Part shown: positions 25,679-37,900 of the stretch, in pieces
Position numbering within the stretch: the first letter of the stretch is position 1
Layout: the number at the start of each line of letters is the position of its first letter
Assembly: GCA_019914995.1 (NCBI GenBank)
Contig: CM034126.1
Coordinates: 11,165,001-11,229,000, forward strand
Direction: 5' to 3'
DNA: 64,000 bases
DNA from: Acanthochlamys bracteata
Lineage: Eukaryota > Streptophyta > Magnoliopsida > Pandanales > Velloziaceae
The notes under the pieces: model-generated
Seen by the model: only the letters and a program-made list of their open reading frames with translations
Told to the model about the DNA's origin: nothing
Database searches by the model: none
Translations under genes and position numbers: made by a program

Positions 25679-26098
25679 CTACGCAGTCTTATCTCTTGGA
25701 TTGAACTCACCTTTAAACAATATTATAGATTGATATATTGTATACATGAAGTTAATCGCCTTCTTTTTACACGTCTTTTCTCTTATATTTAGTTTATGTT
25801 GCATGTTGCCAAGATTCCTTACTTCATCACTCTCTTTCAATGTTTCCAAGCAAACCAAACACATGGCTTTCTCCCCTTGCAATTCTCCAGCATTGAATAT
25901 TGCCCGCAACTCTCTCTTCACAGAAGAAGGCCCGATAATTTCTTCGAACTTCTGCCTTATAGTCGATGCATCGTCTATGAGGATGAAGTTCACCAATTCC
26001 TCCCATGAGAGACTTGTTGGAGGATGGCTTGACGGGTAAAGGCCGATGTAGAAGGCCACTGCAGAGATAGCGAACATGATGCAATCTATGAAGTACAA
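25679..26098 (-). pseudogene. Degenerate RING-finger gene fragment
   Basis: A minus-strand frame of 139 codons resembles small plant RING-H2 ubiquitin ligases. The mid-region GPSSVKRELRAIFNAGE and the following CLVCLETLKESDEVRNLGN look like the start of a RING (C-x2-C then the usual acidic and leucine pattern). The zinc site then fails: the third ligand expected in an L-x-N-C-x-H context is replaced (LGNMQH), the second His is missing, and the tail lacks the closing Cys pairs. It is best read as a relic that lost its 3' half. The RING relation is moderate; a functional product is unlikely. Confidence 0.45.
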
Positions 26099-26111
26099 GA
26101 AAATGAGTAAG

Positions 26112-26370
26112 GATGCGTTTGGAATTGCTTATGAAATAGAACTTTTCTGAAGTAGAAGATATTTTTATCTTTTTTGAAAAATAAATTCTACTTTTTTTAC
26201 TTTCAAAAAAATAATAAAAATATATAATAAAAAAATTTTATTACGTAAAATTTTTCTACATTATCTAAATTTTTAAATAAAATTTTTAAATATTTATAAA
26301 ATATGTACTGAAAAATATAAAATAAAAAAAAAGTTAAAAATAAGCTTTTCAAACGGGATGCCAAATCGTC
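26112..26370. repeat. AT-rich MITE-like element, GATGCGTTTGGAATTGC termini
   Basis: The left border GATGCGTTTGGAATTGC with TTATGAAATAGAAC, and right border GGGATGCCAAATCGTC, are inverted repeats around about 220 bases of A/T-rich DNA. GTAAG flanks both sides (left at 26107-26111, right just after 26371), a possible short target duplication. Same family as 4245, 12965, 22272 and 29138. Confidence 0.65.
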
Positions 26371-27072
26371 ACGTAAGTGTTTTGGCATTACCAAGTTGAA
26401 ACTAACATATAGGTAAGGCATTATATTGATGAGACCTTCAAACAAATTCAAGTGCTGCTCTTACACAGGAAAAAGGAGCTGTTATAAGCCTTTGCATGAG
26501 AGTAATGATGTACTTGACTACCATCAAATTTGAAGAATCTGTATATATTGCTGTAGTTAAAAGATCCTAATGCTTAAATTTGAAGGCGGCCCTTTTGAGT
26601 TAAATTAGTAGTTACATTCCGGAACTGTATTACTTGGACTCTAAAGCTAGCAAAGTACTAGTCCAAGACGTTTCAGTTTGGAATCACTGCAAACCAAGAG
26701 TGAAACATAAGTAACTAAGATTTGTCCATGTTGGAGTTTCTGCACAAGACAACTCAAGAGAGGTGGGTTTAATTGAGTTGTATAATTAACAGTTAAAACT
26801 AAACTTATTTCACACGTTAATTAGTAAGTAAACAGAAAACAGTCGATTGAAGTATCACTGTTTTCCTGCACAGAAGCAATGGTAGTTCTGCAAGATAGTT
26901 CAGATGCAAGAGAACAAAAAGAACACTTAATCAGATGACACACAAGAAAATTTTTATGTGTTTCAGTAAGAACTTACATCCACGATCACTCTAATCTTAG
27001 AAGTGATTTTCACCATCATTTGGTTCAAACTACAACAAAATTCATGTTCCGCCAAACACCTTATCATAATTA
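26371..27072. other. Intergenic stretch with repeat-like sequence, no gene
   Basis: No gene is supported. The part around 26920-27060 contains ACAAGAAAATTTTTATGTGTTTCAG, a phrase typical of plant retroelement-derived repeats; a similar phrase (AAAAATTTTTATGTGTTTCGG) occurs near 11490. Confidence 0.4.
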
Positions 27073-28552
27073 GTGTTGGAACTTTCAAGTTAATTTTGAT
27101 GATAACAATAAATTAAAAATCATGATTTATATTAGACTAATAAGTTAAGATCAAGTTTTGCAGGATTAAATAAATCAAGCTTATTTTACTTACGGCAGAC
27201 AACAATAACAATCATTACACAGCCAGCCGCTCTACTACTGTTAATCAAGCAGCATACAGAACAGAAGACCCTATGTCACACTACAGCCAGCCATTCAACT
27301 GCTGAAGTATACGGAGATTTTTTTATAACACTTAAAAAACAGAGTATTGGGTTCAACAACAAAACTCCAGCTCAAGCGCTTCATTTCAAGATTTTCTGGA
27401 TTCACAGCCCACTGAAACAAATCAAATGATATAAAATCTACAACAAACAAAAATTCATCCTCTTTACAAAAAGAAAAAGCTCAATATTTAAGGAAAGAAA
27501 AAAGATTATAAACTAAGATTGACTAATTAAGTCAAAATTGGCAAAGTCGACCAATCCAAAGCAGACAATCTGGAATGCATTAAATTGGGACAAGCCAACT
27601 CAGCTCTAATATTACAAACAACAATTCAGCTGAATCAAGTCTAGGATTACTGGCGGGTAAATTTAAATTTTCCTTTACATTGCATTTAATGTCCATGAAG
27701 ATCTTGCACCAGAGTAGTCGAAACTAATCGTGGAAGCGGTTGATTACCCGCTGAAAAAACTGCTCATCTCTATCTTGAAAGTCTACTAACGCAAAAGGGT
27801 GCCAACGGCAATCTTTTTTAACGGGAAAAATCATCCTGCAAAGAGATGAAAGTCTATAAGAAGAAAGGCAGAGGAACAAAAAAAGAAGGCGATCAACGAA
27901 CGAAAACACAAAAAACTCAACAGCTCTACAACGTTAAAACCACTTAAGAAAAAATTGAAATCTTACTGCTGATCACACTGAAGACATCATTCTCAGCAAC
28001 TAGCTTGATCATCTCAACAGAAACTTCTGAGAACATTCATTCATCATGAGATAGATCCTGTGCCTAATATTTATTTTTCTTGTAACCTCATACAGTTCTG
28101 TAATAGGGTACTCAAGACACCAGGTAAAAAAGCTCGGTTGGAGCTTGGTGAAAGTTCTTAAACTTTTAATAGAGCTAACATATCAGCCAGAGGGACAGTG
28201 GTATCCAGTAGGCTGTGAAGGATTATCTTAGTAAAAAAATTCTGTAAAAGTAAGTGTGCTTGGTAAAACACTTTGTTCTTGGTGTATATGTAGTTTATTA
28301 AAAGTTTAGTGAAGGTTTGACTTTTGTGATAGAGCATTCGTGAATATAGGCAAAGAAGTTTTACCAAACCACGTAAAATACTCTAAGTACTATCTTTTTT
28401 ATCTAAGTCGTCAAATACTCTAACTCTTATGTCTGCAGATTATATAACTAATTATAGCCGGTTGTAAGCCTGCTATCTAAAAGATCATTAAGTTTTACAA
28501 AAATTTTTATTTATTAACTCAATTCATCCATTCTTTCTTGAGTTAATCTTGC
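27073..28552 (+). mobile_element. Possible solo LTR or LTR-retrotransposon relic
   Basis: The stretch starts TGTTGGAACTTTCAAG, a common start for Ty1/copia LTRs. It contains LTR-like promoter and polyadenylation landmarks (GGTGAAAGTTC, AGCCAGAGGGACAGTGG, GGCAAAGAAGTTTTACC) and may end near TTGCA at 28552, giving TG...CA ends. I found no partner LTR, no gag-pol and no exact 5-base target duplication. The call rests on resemblance to known LTR texture only. Confidence 0.4.
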
Positions 28553-30819
28553 AGAAGATTTAACAATTAAGTTCCCTGCTTAAGGCAAACTAACCGTGAT
28601 TTCCCAAACTTCGCCATGTCTCTTCGACTGCACCTAGTAGCTTTTACAAAAGATAGTAACCCGAAAGACTTTCATCAAAGCCTTCTCATCACCTCAAATG
28701 CTACCCACACTTATTAATTAATACAAATCGTATGTGTTCTTACAAACGTTTCTCCCATACAGTCTTATACAATTGAGTAAACTCAATAAAAAGCAAACAA
28801 GAGGATCAACGAAGAAAGTGAACTATAACTCTTTGATGAAGAGTTTTTTCTGCTGGGCTCAGTGATAGCTTAGAAAGCTTAAATTCGGATGTTTTTGCTT
28901 TGTATGTTTTTCCATTGTTCTGCTCTCTTTTGATCAGTTCTTTCCTCTTCTTCTATCTCCAAACAATTTATGCTTTCAATTTGACTTCAATTTCATAGCT
29001 TTTGTTGATCGAGCAATTCAGACAAGCATCTCATATATCAAATATCCACGGAGGCCTATTGGAAGCATTCTCCAAATGCTGCAGAAATGGGAGATCCCAA
29101 TACTCATTCTCACCGGTCTCTTCAAGCAAGTACTTCTAGGGGGTGCTTGGGATTGCTTATGAAATGGAGCTTTTGTGAAATGGAGGGTATTTTTGTCTTT
29201 TTTGGAAAACGAGCTATATTTTTTTTTACTTAAAAAATAATAATAAAAATATACAATAAAAAGATCTCACTTCGTAGAATTTTTCTACACTTTCTAAATT
29301 TTAAAATAAATTTGTTATATACTTATAAAATATATATTAAAAAACGTGAAATGAAAAAAAGTTAAAAAAAGCTGATAAGCAGCTTATGAAACGCACTGCC
29401 AAACAGATCCCTAAGTTCCTTGCTGATCGCGCCGCAAGCGTTCCCGTTCCTGTGTCCGCCATCTACTCATCTAGCTTTCTTACCTCAATGGTGTTTGGGT
29501 TGCGGAGTACGCAATCGACAATCTCTCAAGCAACAAGTGCAATTCTGAAACCTAACGTGATGCTCGCAATTTGGGGGCCTTCTATTTATCTTGGAGAATC
29601 AGGCACAATCACATATATCTCTGTAGAGGATAACGAGCTATGCTTCCGAAGCCTTTCATCTTGGCATTTGGGTTTTTCCTGTTTGCCTACAAGTATAGAG
29701 ACACTCTACAGTTAACGCAAGTGTTGGCTTGGTGTTCTCTGGTGGATCCTTTTGCTCTGGACATGTACGATCATTAGTCCGGTTTATTCTCTCAGAATAG
29801 ACATTTGTGCAATTGCAAGACTGCGGACATAAAAACTTGTCTAAACAATTTATGGAATTGCTAAACCTCCTCGGAGATCCTAAAGCACCAAGATGGTACA
29901 ACTTCATATATCATAGTATAATCTCATCTAAATCTTGCCTCTTCAAATATGACCAAGATTGCCTCTTCCATAGGTGTCAAATGTAGATCACATTATTTTC
30001 TATACACTGGCCGAGCACAAGTGACGAACATTTCGAAAGAACTCATCTGTAACGAGCTTGGCGAGAAGCTCTGAATGATGGAAGATGTAGAATTTCAGAT
30101 CTTTGACAACTTCAGAGGTGAAATAGACACTAAAGTATTGCAATATCAGATACTTCTAATTAGGACGTGGGTAATTTAGATGTAAAATGGTAGTAGGGAT
30201 GACTCGCTAGCTAACTGGACCAGTCGATCGAAAAGTATGTGAATTGAAGTTGCCTTTATATATAATTTTCAAAGTGCAAAGTGGTGATGAATGCTTAGAA
30301 ATTGAAGGAGTGGCTCTTGCTCCATCTCCGCTTCCAAGTTCCTCGTTACACAGGTAACTGATATACCACATATAAGTCCAAACTTTTTATAGTTTATATT
30401 TATTTTTAATTTTGAATTTAAAAAATAAATTCATATAATACAAGAGTGGGCAGGTATCGCGATACAATTATACTTTATAAATAGAGTATTCGGAATCCGA
30501 AAAGGTAACCATAAAATATTTAATTTTTCTTTAAAGAAAAGGTCGTACCAAAAAGTCAAAAACCTCGTGTTGTTGAGTGGATCGTGAAGGCTCAAAGAAT
30601 TTTCAACTCCCTTTAGGTTTCATACTTGTGAGAAAAGACGAAAGATAAAATCGTGTGCTCGGTGATTACGAAAGGTCTCCCTTTTCCTTCCTTTCTGCTG
30701 ATCTTTTAACGCAATCATCAGAAATTAGAACATTGATCGGTAGCAGTAGTACAAGGGTGTGTTAGTTAAGAAACGCTTGTTTGTTTTCTTCACTGCGTTC
30801 CTTTCTTCTTTCAATAACA
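28553..30819. other. Intergenic region upstream of TTG1 with an unassigned coding-like stretch
   Basis: Frames between 29010 and 29130, and 29412 and 29715, look coding-like but match no family I recognise. They include YIKYPRRPIGSILQMLQKWE before a MITE, and KFLADRAASVPVPVSAIYSS after it. The MITE at about 29138-29412 separates the two. No start codon, splice structure or stop-free gene can be built. Sequence from about 30300 to 30819 should include the TTG1 promoter and leader. Confidence 0.4.
29138..29412. repeat. AT-rich MITE-like element interrupting a coding-like stretch
   Basis: The left end GGGGGTGCTTGGGATTGC with TTATGAAATGGAGC, and right end GCAGCTTATGAAACGC with CTGCCAAACAGATCCCT, are inverted repeats. 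The interior carries the family landmark TAATAAAAATATACAATAAAA. Non-coding. Confidence 0.65.
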
Positions 30820-31845
30820 ATGGAGAACCCCAACGTCTGCACCTACGATTCGCCGTACCCAATCTACTCCATGGCTTTCTCTCCACCGCCCTCCACCTCC
30901 GCTCCTCTCCGGCTCGCCGTTGGTAGTTTCATCGAGGGCCCAACAAATCATATCGCCGTTCTCTCTTCAGATAACACAGATTCCTTCTCGTTCCAATCTC
31001 CGCCCTCGATTTCTTTCGATCACCCCTACCCTGCTACAAAACTCATGTTCCATCCACGAAACCTTTCTCTTCTTGCTTCATCAGCTGAGTGTCTTCGGAT
31101 CTGGTCTATCTCTTCAGATTCAACAACTGGAGATCTCCATTCGATTCTATCCAATTCGAGATCCGGTAGTGAGTACTGCGCTCCGTTGACGTCGTTCGAC
31201 TGGAACGAGTTTGAGCCGCGGCGGATTGGGACGTGCTCGATTGATACAACCTGCACGGTGTGGGATGCGGAGCGGTGCGTCGTTGAGACACAGTTGATTG
31301 CGCATGATAAGGAAGTTTATGATATTGCTTGGGGCGAAGCAGGGGTTTTTGCTTCGGTTTCTGCTGATGGATCTGTGAGAATCTTTGATCTAAGGGATAA
31401 AGAGCATTCCACGATTGTTTATGAGAGCCTCCGGCCGGATACACCATTGCTGCGGTTAGCTTGGAATAAGGTGGATTTGAGATACATGGCTACAACTTTG
31501 ATGGATTCAAGTAAGGTGATTGTGTTGGATATTCGGTCGCCTGCGATGCCAGTTGCAGAACTGCAGCGGCACACAGCAGCAGTCAATGCTGTTGCATGGG
31601 CACCACAGAGCGGGAGGCACCTTTGCTCTGCTGGAGATGATGGGCAGGCATTGATTTGGGAGTTGCCTAATTCTTCAGGTGCTGCTGGTGTTGGGGCTGG
31701 GAGTGGTGTGGTAGGTGGGGATGGGATCGATCCTGCGCTTTTCTATAGTGTTCCTGCGGAGATTAATCAGCTGCAGTGGTCTGTTGCTTACCCTGATTGG
31801 ATTGGGATCGCATTTGCCAACAAGGTCCAGCTCCTGAGAGTCTGA
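30820..31845 (+). CDS. TTG1: WD40-repeat protein TRANSPARENT TESTA GLABRA 1
   Basis: Intronless gene for a 341-residue WD40 protein, the same length as Arabidopsis TTG1. TTG1 scaffolds the MYB-bHLH-WD40 complex that controls anthocyanin and proanthocyanidin synthesis, trichome and root-hair patterning and seed-coat mucilage. Diagnostic blocks are [13 protein letters not shown] near the N-terminus, [20 protein letters not shown] ending near residue 140, [20 protein letters not shown] from 161, [27 protein letters not shown] from 250, and the invariant ending [16 protein letters not shown]. The start is the ATG at 30820; the same frame is open upstream to a TTG at 30781 but has no earlier ATG. 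A Gly/Val-rich loop (about residues 290-305) is longer than in Arabidopsis TTG1. The frame is intact. Confidence 0.96.
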   Translation: MENPNVCTYDSPYPIYSMAFSPPPSTSAPLRLAVGSFIEGPTNHIAVLSSDNTDSFSFQSPPSISFDHPYPATKLMFHPRNLSLLASSAECLRIWSISSDSTTGDLHSILSNSRSGSEYCAPLTSFDWNEFEPRRIGTCSIDTTCTVWDAERCVVETQLIAHDKEVYDIAWGEAGVFASVSADGSVRIFDLRDKEHSTIVYESLRPDTPLLRLAWNKVDLRYMATTLMDSSKVIVLDIRSPAMPVAELQRHTAAVNAVAWAPQSGRHLCSAGDDGQALIWELPNSSGAAGVGAGSGVVGGDGIDPALFYSVPAEINQLQWSVAYPDWIGIAFANKVQLLRV

Positions 31846-32932
31846 ATATGCTAGGTGAGGGTGTGACTTTCTTGGTAGCTTTGATTGTTTGCTTATGTCT
31901 TGCGATTATCTCGATGCATAGATCATATTGGTAGAATCTAATGTCTCTCAGACTCTTGAGTAGCTTTAGGAGTACATATTCTTGTGCAGTTCTGTATGCC
32001 AATTATTGTCAAACATAAAAAAAAGTGCTGGTTTTGTGAAGAGTATTGCATTTGGCAATCTTTTTTGTCTTCAATGTCGCTGGCTTTACATCACTCAATT
32101 AGGGAACATGAAGTAGTAAGAAATACTCAAGATTGAAATTTCAGTAAGGAGAAGTGTGATTGTTGGTTTTTATTGTTACATTTAAAATAACCGTGGATAT
32201 CGTTTTTCTTTAGCTCAGAATTTTGATTTAGAATGTAGCTAAAAATTGAGTTCCCCAACACTACTAACAAAGGATTTTCTTGACAGTCGTCTCTGCTGGT
32301 AAACTTTGTCTACTATCGGTCTGTTTGCAGGACAAAAATTTATGCCCTTAGGATAGCTTGTGATTGTTGGACATAATTTCTTCTCTAGAACATACTTGAA
32401 CAAGATTTTGGTTAAACATTTTTTTGCGAATTAATCAACTTTATGACTTTAACTTCTGTTTATGTGTCTGTTTGCGTGTGTGTGTGGGCGCGCGTGCATG
32501 TTTGTGCTAGCCTGTATGTTTCTATGGTGTCTGAGATTCCTTAAGAACCATCAGTAGAAGAATTTGTCAAAAGTTAACTTCTAGATCATGTTTGTGCATT
32601 ATATTCAAAGTTATTCATATTGGCTGGGATGTTAAACCAAAGTAAGAGCACTTTCGCTGAAAAAGCTTGTATGAGCTAAGGTTTGGATATGAAGCATGCC
32701 AATAATCTTGCTACCAAAACTATGAGGTCACGCATTATCTAGTAATTTGATGGCTGAATCCTATTTACTGTGATAGCATAAGAAACCAATAACAAACCCA
32801 ATTAAGAATAATTTTAGCCAAAATCAATGGTGACATTTGTAATATCAGAAACTTAGATGGTAATCCGGTATAATTTCGGGAGAGACTTACTGGGGAAGAA
32901 TTTTTTTATCTTTGTTTTTCTTGCATTATAAG

Positions 32933-33021
32933 TGAATGATTATGGTGGAGATAGCTCGCCAAAACTGTCTAATCCGGAAACATTTGCAGAGGAAGATGAT
33001 ACTTTGTCTGATATTGATCTG
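32933..33021 (+). pseudogene. Orphan exon-like fragment, possibly BRF1-derived
   Basis: An AG acceptor, an open frame of about 29 codons and a GTAAAA donor flank an acidic peptide with NPETFAEEDDTLSDID. This resembles the acidic LSDID stretch of plant BRF1 (TFIIIB subunit) proteins. No neighbouring exon of such a gene is visible, so it would be an isolated remnant. The resemblance is short and from memory. Confidence 0.25.
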
Positions 33022-34240
33022 GTAAAAGTATAATTCATTGATTCCTTCAAGTTATTTGAAATAAGCTTAATAAAATGCTAGCATTCTGGATATGGTGCAT
33101 TTTATGTGATGAAAGAAGATCATTAGATTCTTTGATGACAACTCTTATACAGTAAAAATTGATCTGTCTTGTCTTGCATCATCTTTTTATGCATATAGGC
33201 TTTAAAGATTTCATGTCTCTATCTAGAGCCTGCTTTAACCTAAATGACTTTTGAATTTCTCTAAAATTATATTAACTATAAAATGAACAAACTGCACTAT
33301 GGGATTCTATAGAATATCATCATATTTCTTATAATACCATAATATCTGCAATACCATAGTAAAATAATCCTAAAAGTAGTATTTTGGGAATATATGTATA
33401 TGGCAAAAAGTTTCTACGGTGCTTTCTTGATGCCATAATACTTTAACACCAAGGGTGATGCTTAATAAAGTAAATAATAAGTACATGAGCCCGACACACC
33501 TCTCATCCTTACTTGTCTCTCTAATCTCTTCTTCCTCTCTCCTACTACATCACTAGTTTACTACATTCTAGTTTTTCTATAAAAACAAAATAAGATACTA
33601 AGTGCTATTGCTTACTAAAAGTTTTATCCAAGCACTTTATGATTTATACAAGACCAAGTTCGTGGTGTTTGCATTGGCCTAGCATGGTATGTCAATAGTG
33701 ATACCATGTATATGAAAGCTATTCTGAAATTTTACCAACCATGTAAATGGGCCCTTAAAATGGTAATGTCGAATTTGGTTTAGAAAAGGCATCTGAGGAA
33801 ACGATGCTTTATTCTCAGATCAACCTTTCTTTATTTAGAATCCACAAGCAAATTATAACTTAATGCGCATAATTCAAACTAATATGAGAAAATTGAGAAT
33901 GCTTTAAAGAATGCTTTTCTTTCGGATAAAGTTCAATGAATTTATTGTTTGAAAGATGCAAATATTCAAATATGATTTATGTTCAAAGGATTTTGTGGTA
34001 ACTAGAAATCTCGTTGTTATCTAAAAATGGAAATAAGTAACCCAATTTATGTATTGCTCTACCTTCATAAGGTTATATGAGAAGTCTATATAATATCAAC
34101 TATGTATCTTAAATGCATTGCCGTTTTAGATTTATCTTTTTGCATTACTAACTATGATGTTAGTGCCACAATGATCTTGAGATGTTTTCACAAATAATGA
34201 AAAGTGATAAATCTATTATGGTATGATATAATGAAGGATT

Positions 34241-34918
34241 GTGACCGATTCTACGACATACAATCGAGTATGGGATCTTATTGAGTTGCCTGATGGGGCA
34301 AAAATTGTTTGTTGCAAATGGAGATTCAAATTCAAAAAAGACTCATTGGGCAAAATTAAGAAATATAAGGCCATACTCGTTGCAAAAGGATTCATACAAA
34401 AGGATTATCGAGAGAAGTTCTTTTCTGTTTCGGGAAAAGATCCTTTCCATATCATTATGGCACGAGCTGCTCATTTTTATTTAAATTCATATCACATGGA
34501 CGTAAAAACAACAGTTCTAAACGGAGATTTAGAGGAAGGTTTTTTGAATGAAAGTGAGCATACCGTGGTATTTAAAGTCCATATACGGACTGATGTAGCC
34601 CTCTCCCGGTGGTATTTAAAGTTTCATAAGTGTTCTCTTCATTTGAGTTAGTAAAGAATGTTATGGATCAAGTGATATATCACAAGGTTAGTGAAAGTAA
34701 AATCATATTTCTAGTTTTAAATATAAATGATATTTTGCTTGTAATCAATGATATGAGGTTATTACATGAGATGAAATAATTTTTTCCAAAATATTTTGAC
34801 ATGAAAGATATGGATAAGACATCTTATGTCATTGGTATAAAATTTATAGAGGCAGATCGCAAAGTATTTTAGAATTATCTCATAAAGTCTATATCAATTA
34901 AGTTCATCAGACATCAAG
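34241..34918 (+). mobile_element. Ty1/copia retrotransposon relic (reverse transcriptase)
   Basis: The frame from 34241 reads as the start of a copia reverse transcriptase: VWDLIELPDGAKIVCCKWRF, then KYKAILVAKGFIQ and HMDVKTTVLNGDLEEGF. Downstream, beyond 34651, the remnant of the catalytic region (LNINDILLV, where YVDDxL is expected) and DMKDMDKTSYVIGI are separated by stops and frame changes. No LTRs or integrase are visible nearby. It is a dead fragment. Confidence 0.85.
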
Positions 34919-37900
34919 TAGCTTCTAGATAGTGATACTTATTTACATAGAACTTGGTTTGCTCAACAAAGTTAGTTGGTTAGTTGGCGAATGTGATTCC
35001 TTATTTCAAGTGTCAAACGTCTTCTTTAAGCCTATGCAACAAGTATTATGAATACGGTGCAAGAGCTATGCATGTATTTCTCCCATCTTTGGTGTTGTAG
35101 ACAAGCAGCCTTTTCCTTTATCTTATGCATGAAGTGATCTTTAGAAGTAGCTTTCTTTATAGCTAAAAGAGGAAGCATTATTTTGTTGGATTGTCAAAGT
35201 GCTGAGATATAGCTATCGCTTATATCCAGTAAAATTGCTAACGTCTTAAGATTCACTTCATAACCAATGATGCCGAATATTTCCTGGTTGTATTAGTTAT
35301 CTACAGCTGTCTACTTGTTCAATTTGACTGGATTGTGATTTTATCATTTAAAAGCTTGGCTAGGTATGCAAGCCACATGCTCATAGGCATTAAAAAAGTT
35401 CTACAAGATTGCCTCAGTTTCCAACGCTGAGTAACTTGAGGCTCAATGCCATTTGAAATTCCTAGTGGAAGTCTTAGTTCTCTTCAACTCGGTCAGTTGC
35501 GGAATCGTCATTGTTTATCAACTTTCTTAGCTTTGTTCTAATGATGAGCATATATTATACTCACATGGTTTCTTTTCTATTATCAGACCCTATAGTCAGC
35601 TTAGTGAGTTAAATCTTCTCCATAGAGCATTCTCATGGCATTTCTGAACACTGCTTATTGATATACCATCTGATGAAGTGTTGAACGGCAATTGGTAGTC
35701 AGCAGTAAGTTTGTGATCTCTTCTTGATATATGTTGGTTTAGAATGAATTCTAAAGTTTCCATCACGTGTAGATTGCTATCTTCAATGAGTATAAGTTTT
35801 AGCCTGAAACCTACCTGTAATAGTACATTGAATGACTGTGAAACATGTCTGTGCATTCCTGGTCAGGTGTCTGGACAATACAAATTTATTTGGCCTACAA
35901 GGTGATATATGCTTTCTTGCACTACTTTTTCCGAATGTCTAATGAAACAGTGGGCACCTGACCCTTTTCAATTTCAAGCTTGGCTTGGGTCGGATTCAGT
36001 CTATTTCCTGTTTAGTGATTCTGTATTGAGCCAATCAAGTGGTTCGGCACATTTAGGCTGGATTGTCAAAAGGCTTGTAGCAAAGTATTAGTCACGACTT
36101 TGTTACTCTGTTGCTGCCTGAATTGATCTCTCATTTTAAACTTAGAAGTTAAAACAGATGCATAGTAATTATCTATTTATGTTCAAAGGTAGTTTTCTCG
36201 ACATAATAGAGAATGAAGGGAGATGGGATAGTGATTAGACAAGGGAATAGCACTTAAAAGAGAGAAGTTGGGTTAGAAAATGTTGGTAGAAAGGAGACAT
36301 ACTGCTGTTCTACCATGAGCAAGGATATAAGCTTTTTATTTGATTTCTTGAACTCATCCTTGCACTCTTAACTGTGGAATAATGTGTATTTTCACATAAT
36401 ATCAAATGTTGATGTAACTGATTGATGAATTGTGATGCAAGTTATATTGAATTGTCCTACAATGACTTAACACAAGATAATTTATCTATATTTGAAGTAT
36501 TTAATTTCCTTAACTTCTTAAAATATTTACAGAAATTTACATATACAAATTAAATCCGAATATGATCTGTGCACAACCCTAATTGCAACTTAGCTTATAT
36601 GAATCAGTGGACCTCTGCCTGACTTGCGTACATATTCAACAACTGTGGAATATGCTGTCTATTCTCTTTTTGTAAATAAAATATACATTAACATTCCCCC
36701 ATCAGAATGGAGCCTTTCTTTTTTGTTTTGGAATGATAACCATATTGATACGGAGTCGTCGTTACTATATGTAAACTGTCAAGGTAAAAATGCAGATTTT
36801 GATTTTGGCATGCTGAGCAATGCAAACTATCATACAACTCCAATAATGAACCAAAACTATTAGTTTAAGTAGTTTCTTGAATCAATGCTACGTAACTTAT
36901 GAAGCATTCGTTGATTTAGAAATAAGTTTTTGTTTATTGGAGAAGAAGTATTTTATAGTATTATCAGTTTTCTAATTGAGATATTCTCTTACATCAATGT
37001 ATCTAATGAAATTCGTGGAAGTTCCTTTGATAGATGATATTAGAAGAAGACGAAATGGTTGCATCCAAGTTTGGCCCCAACAGCCGCAACGCCTTGAAAT
37101 GCGAGACTTGGACGGTGGCCACCATATAATAAACCCTCCTCTATTTTCCGGTTAGTATTTGTTTCTTCTGCACCTACTGATAACAAAACTCATATCTGAA
37201 TCTGAGTCATGTCCACTAGCTTTATCAGGTCGAAAAAACCGGGAACAAATATACATCTAAGAAGATGGCTATCAACCTCCATGTCTGTGAGCATAAACCT
37301 CAATTCTTGTACATGTTCGAGTTCTGTGGCGTTTCGGAATTGCAAATTGAAACTCTTATGTTTGGCAGCCGGTATTAATCATGCACTATTTTTTAATAAT
37401 AAACAAAAGTAACGGGTGGGTTCCAGCTTGCCATATGTGTTTTAATTAACAGAAATTCATTACTACTTGTCCAGAGGAAAGATTGACTGCTGTACATTTG
37501 TGAATGGCGAAATTTCACGTCGTTATTACATCAAGCACTTTTTTCAACCAGAAAGAATAGAAGTTACTGTGTTAAATAAGGCAGTGCTTTTTTTTCAAAT
37601 AGAATTGGCACTGAATTATTACTGTTTTGAGAATCTCGTTTGTGATGCATACAATTAATCTTTTCACTTTAAAGTTTTCAGGTAAATACAACAAAGGCGC
37701 TAAGGATTGCAACAAATGCACAGTAGTCATGGTGCTATACACAGTCCAGCAGAGAATGGTAGTAGGTTCAACCATATACCATACCTCCAGTGATTACATT
37801 TCTGGAGCTTATTCTACACGGTGGTTCCATGCTGGCTGGACCCAAAGACAAAGGCATCAACATCGCTGTGTAATCATACGTCACGAACCGTAGGACACGG

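Noticed and set aside
26203-26451. Minus-strand ORF of 82 codons rich in Phe, Tyr and Leu
   Set aside because: It lies within the AT-rich MITE at 26112-26370; composition alone explains it.
30781-30819. N-terminal extension of TTG1 from 30781
   Set aside because: The first codon is TTG, not ATG, and the extra 13 residues do not match TTG1 proteins; the ATG at 30820 gives the family length.
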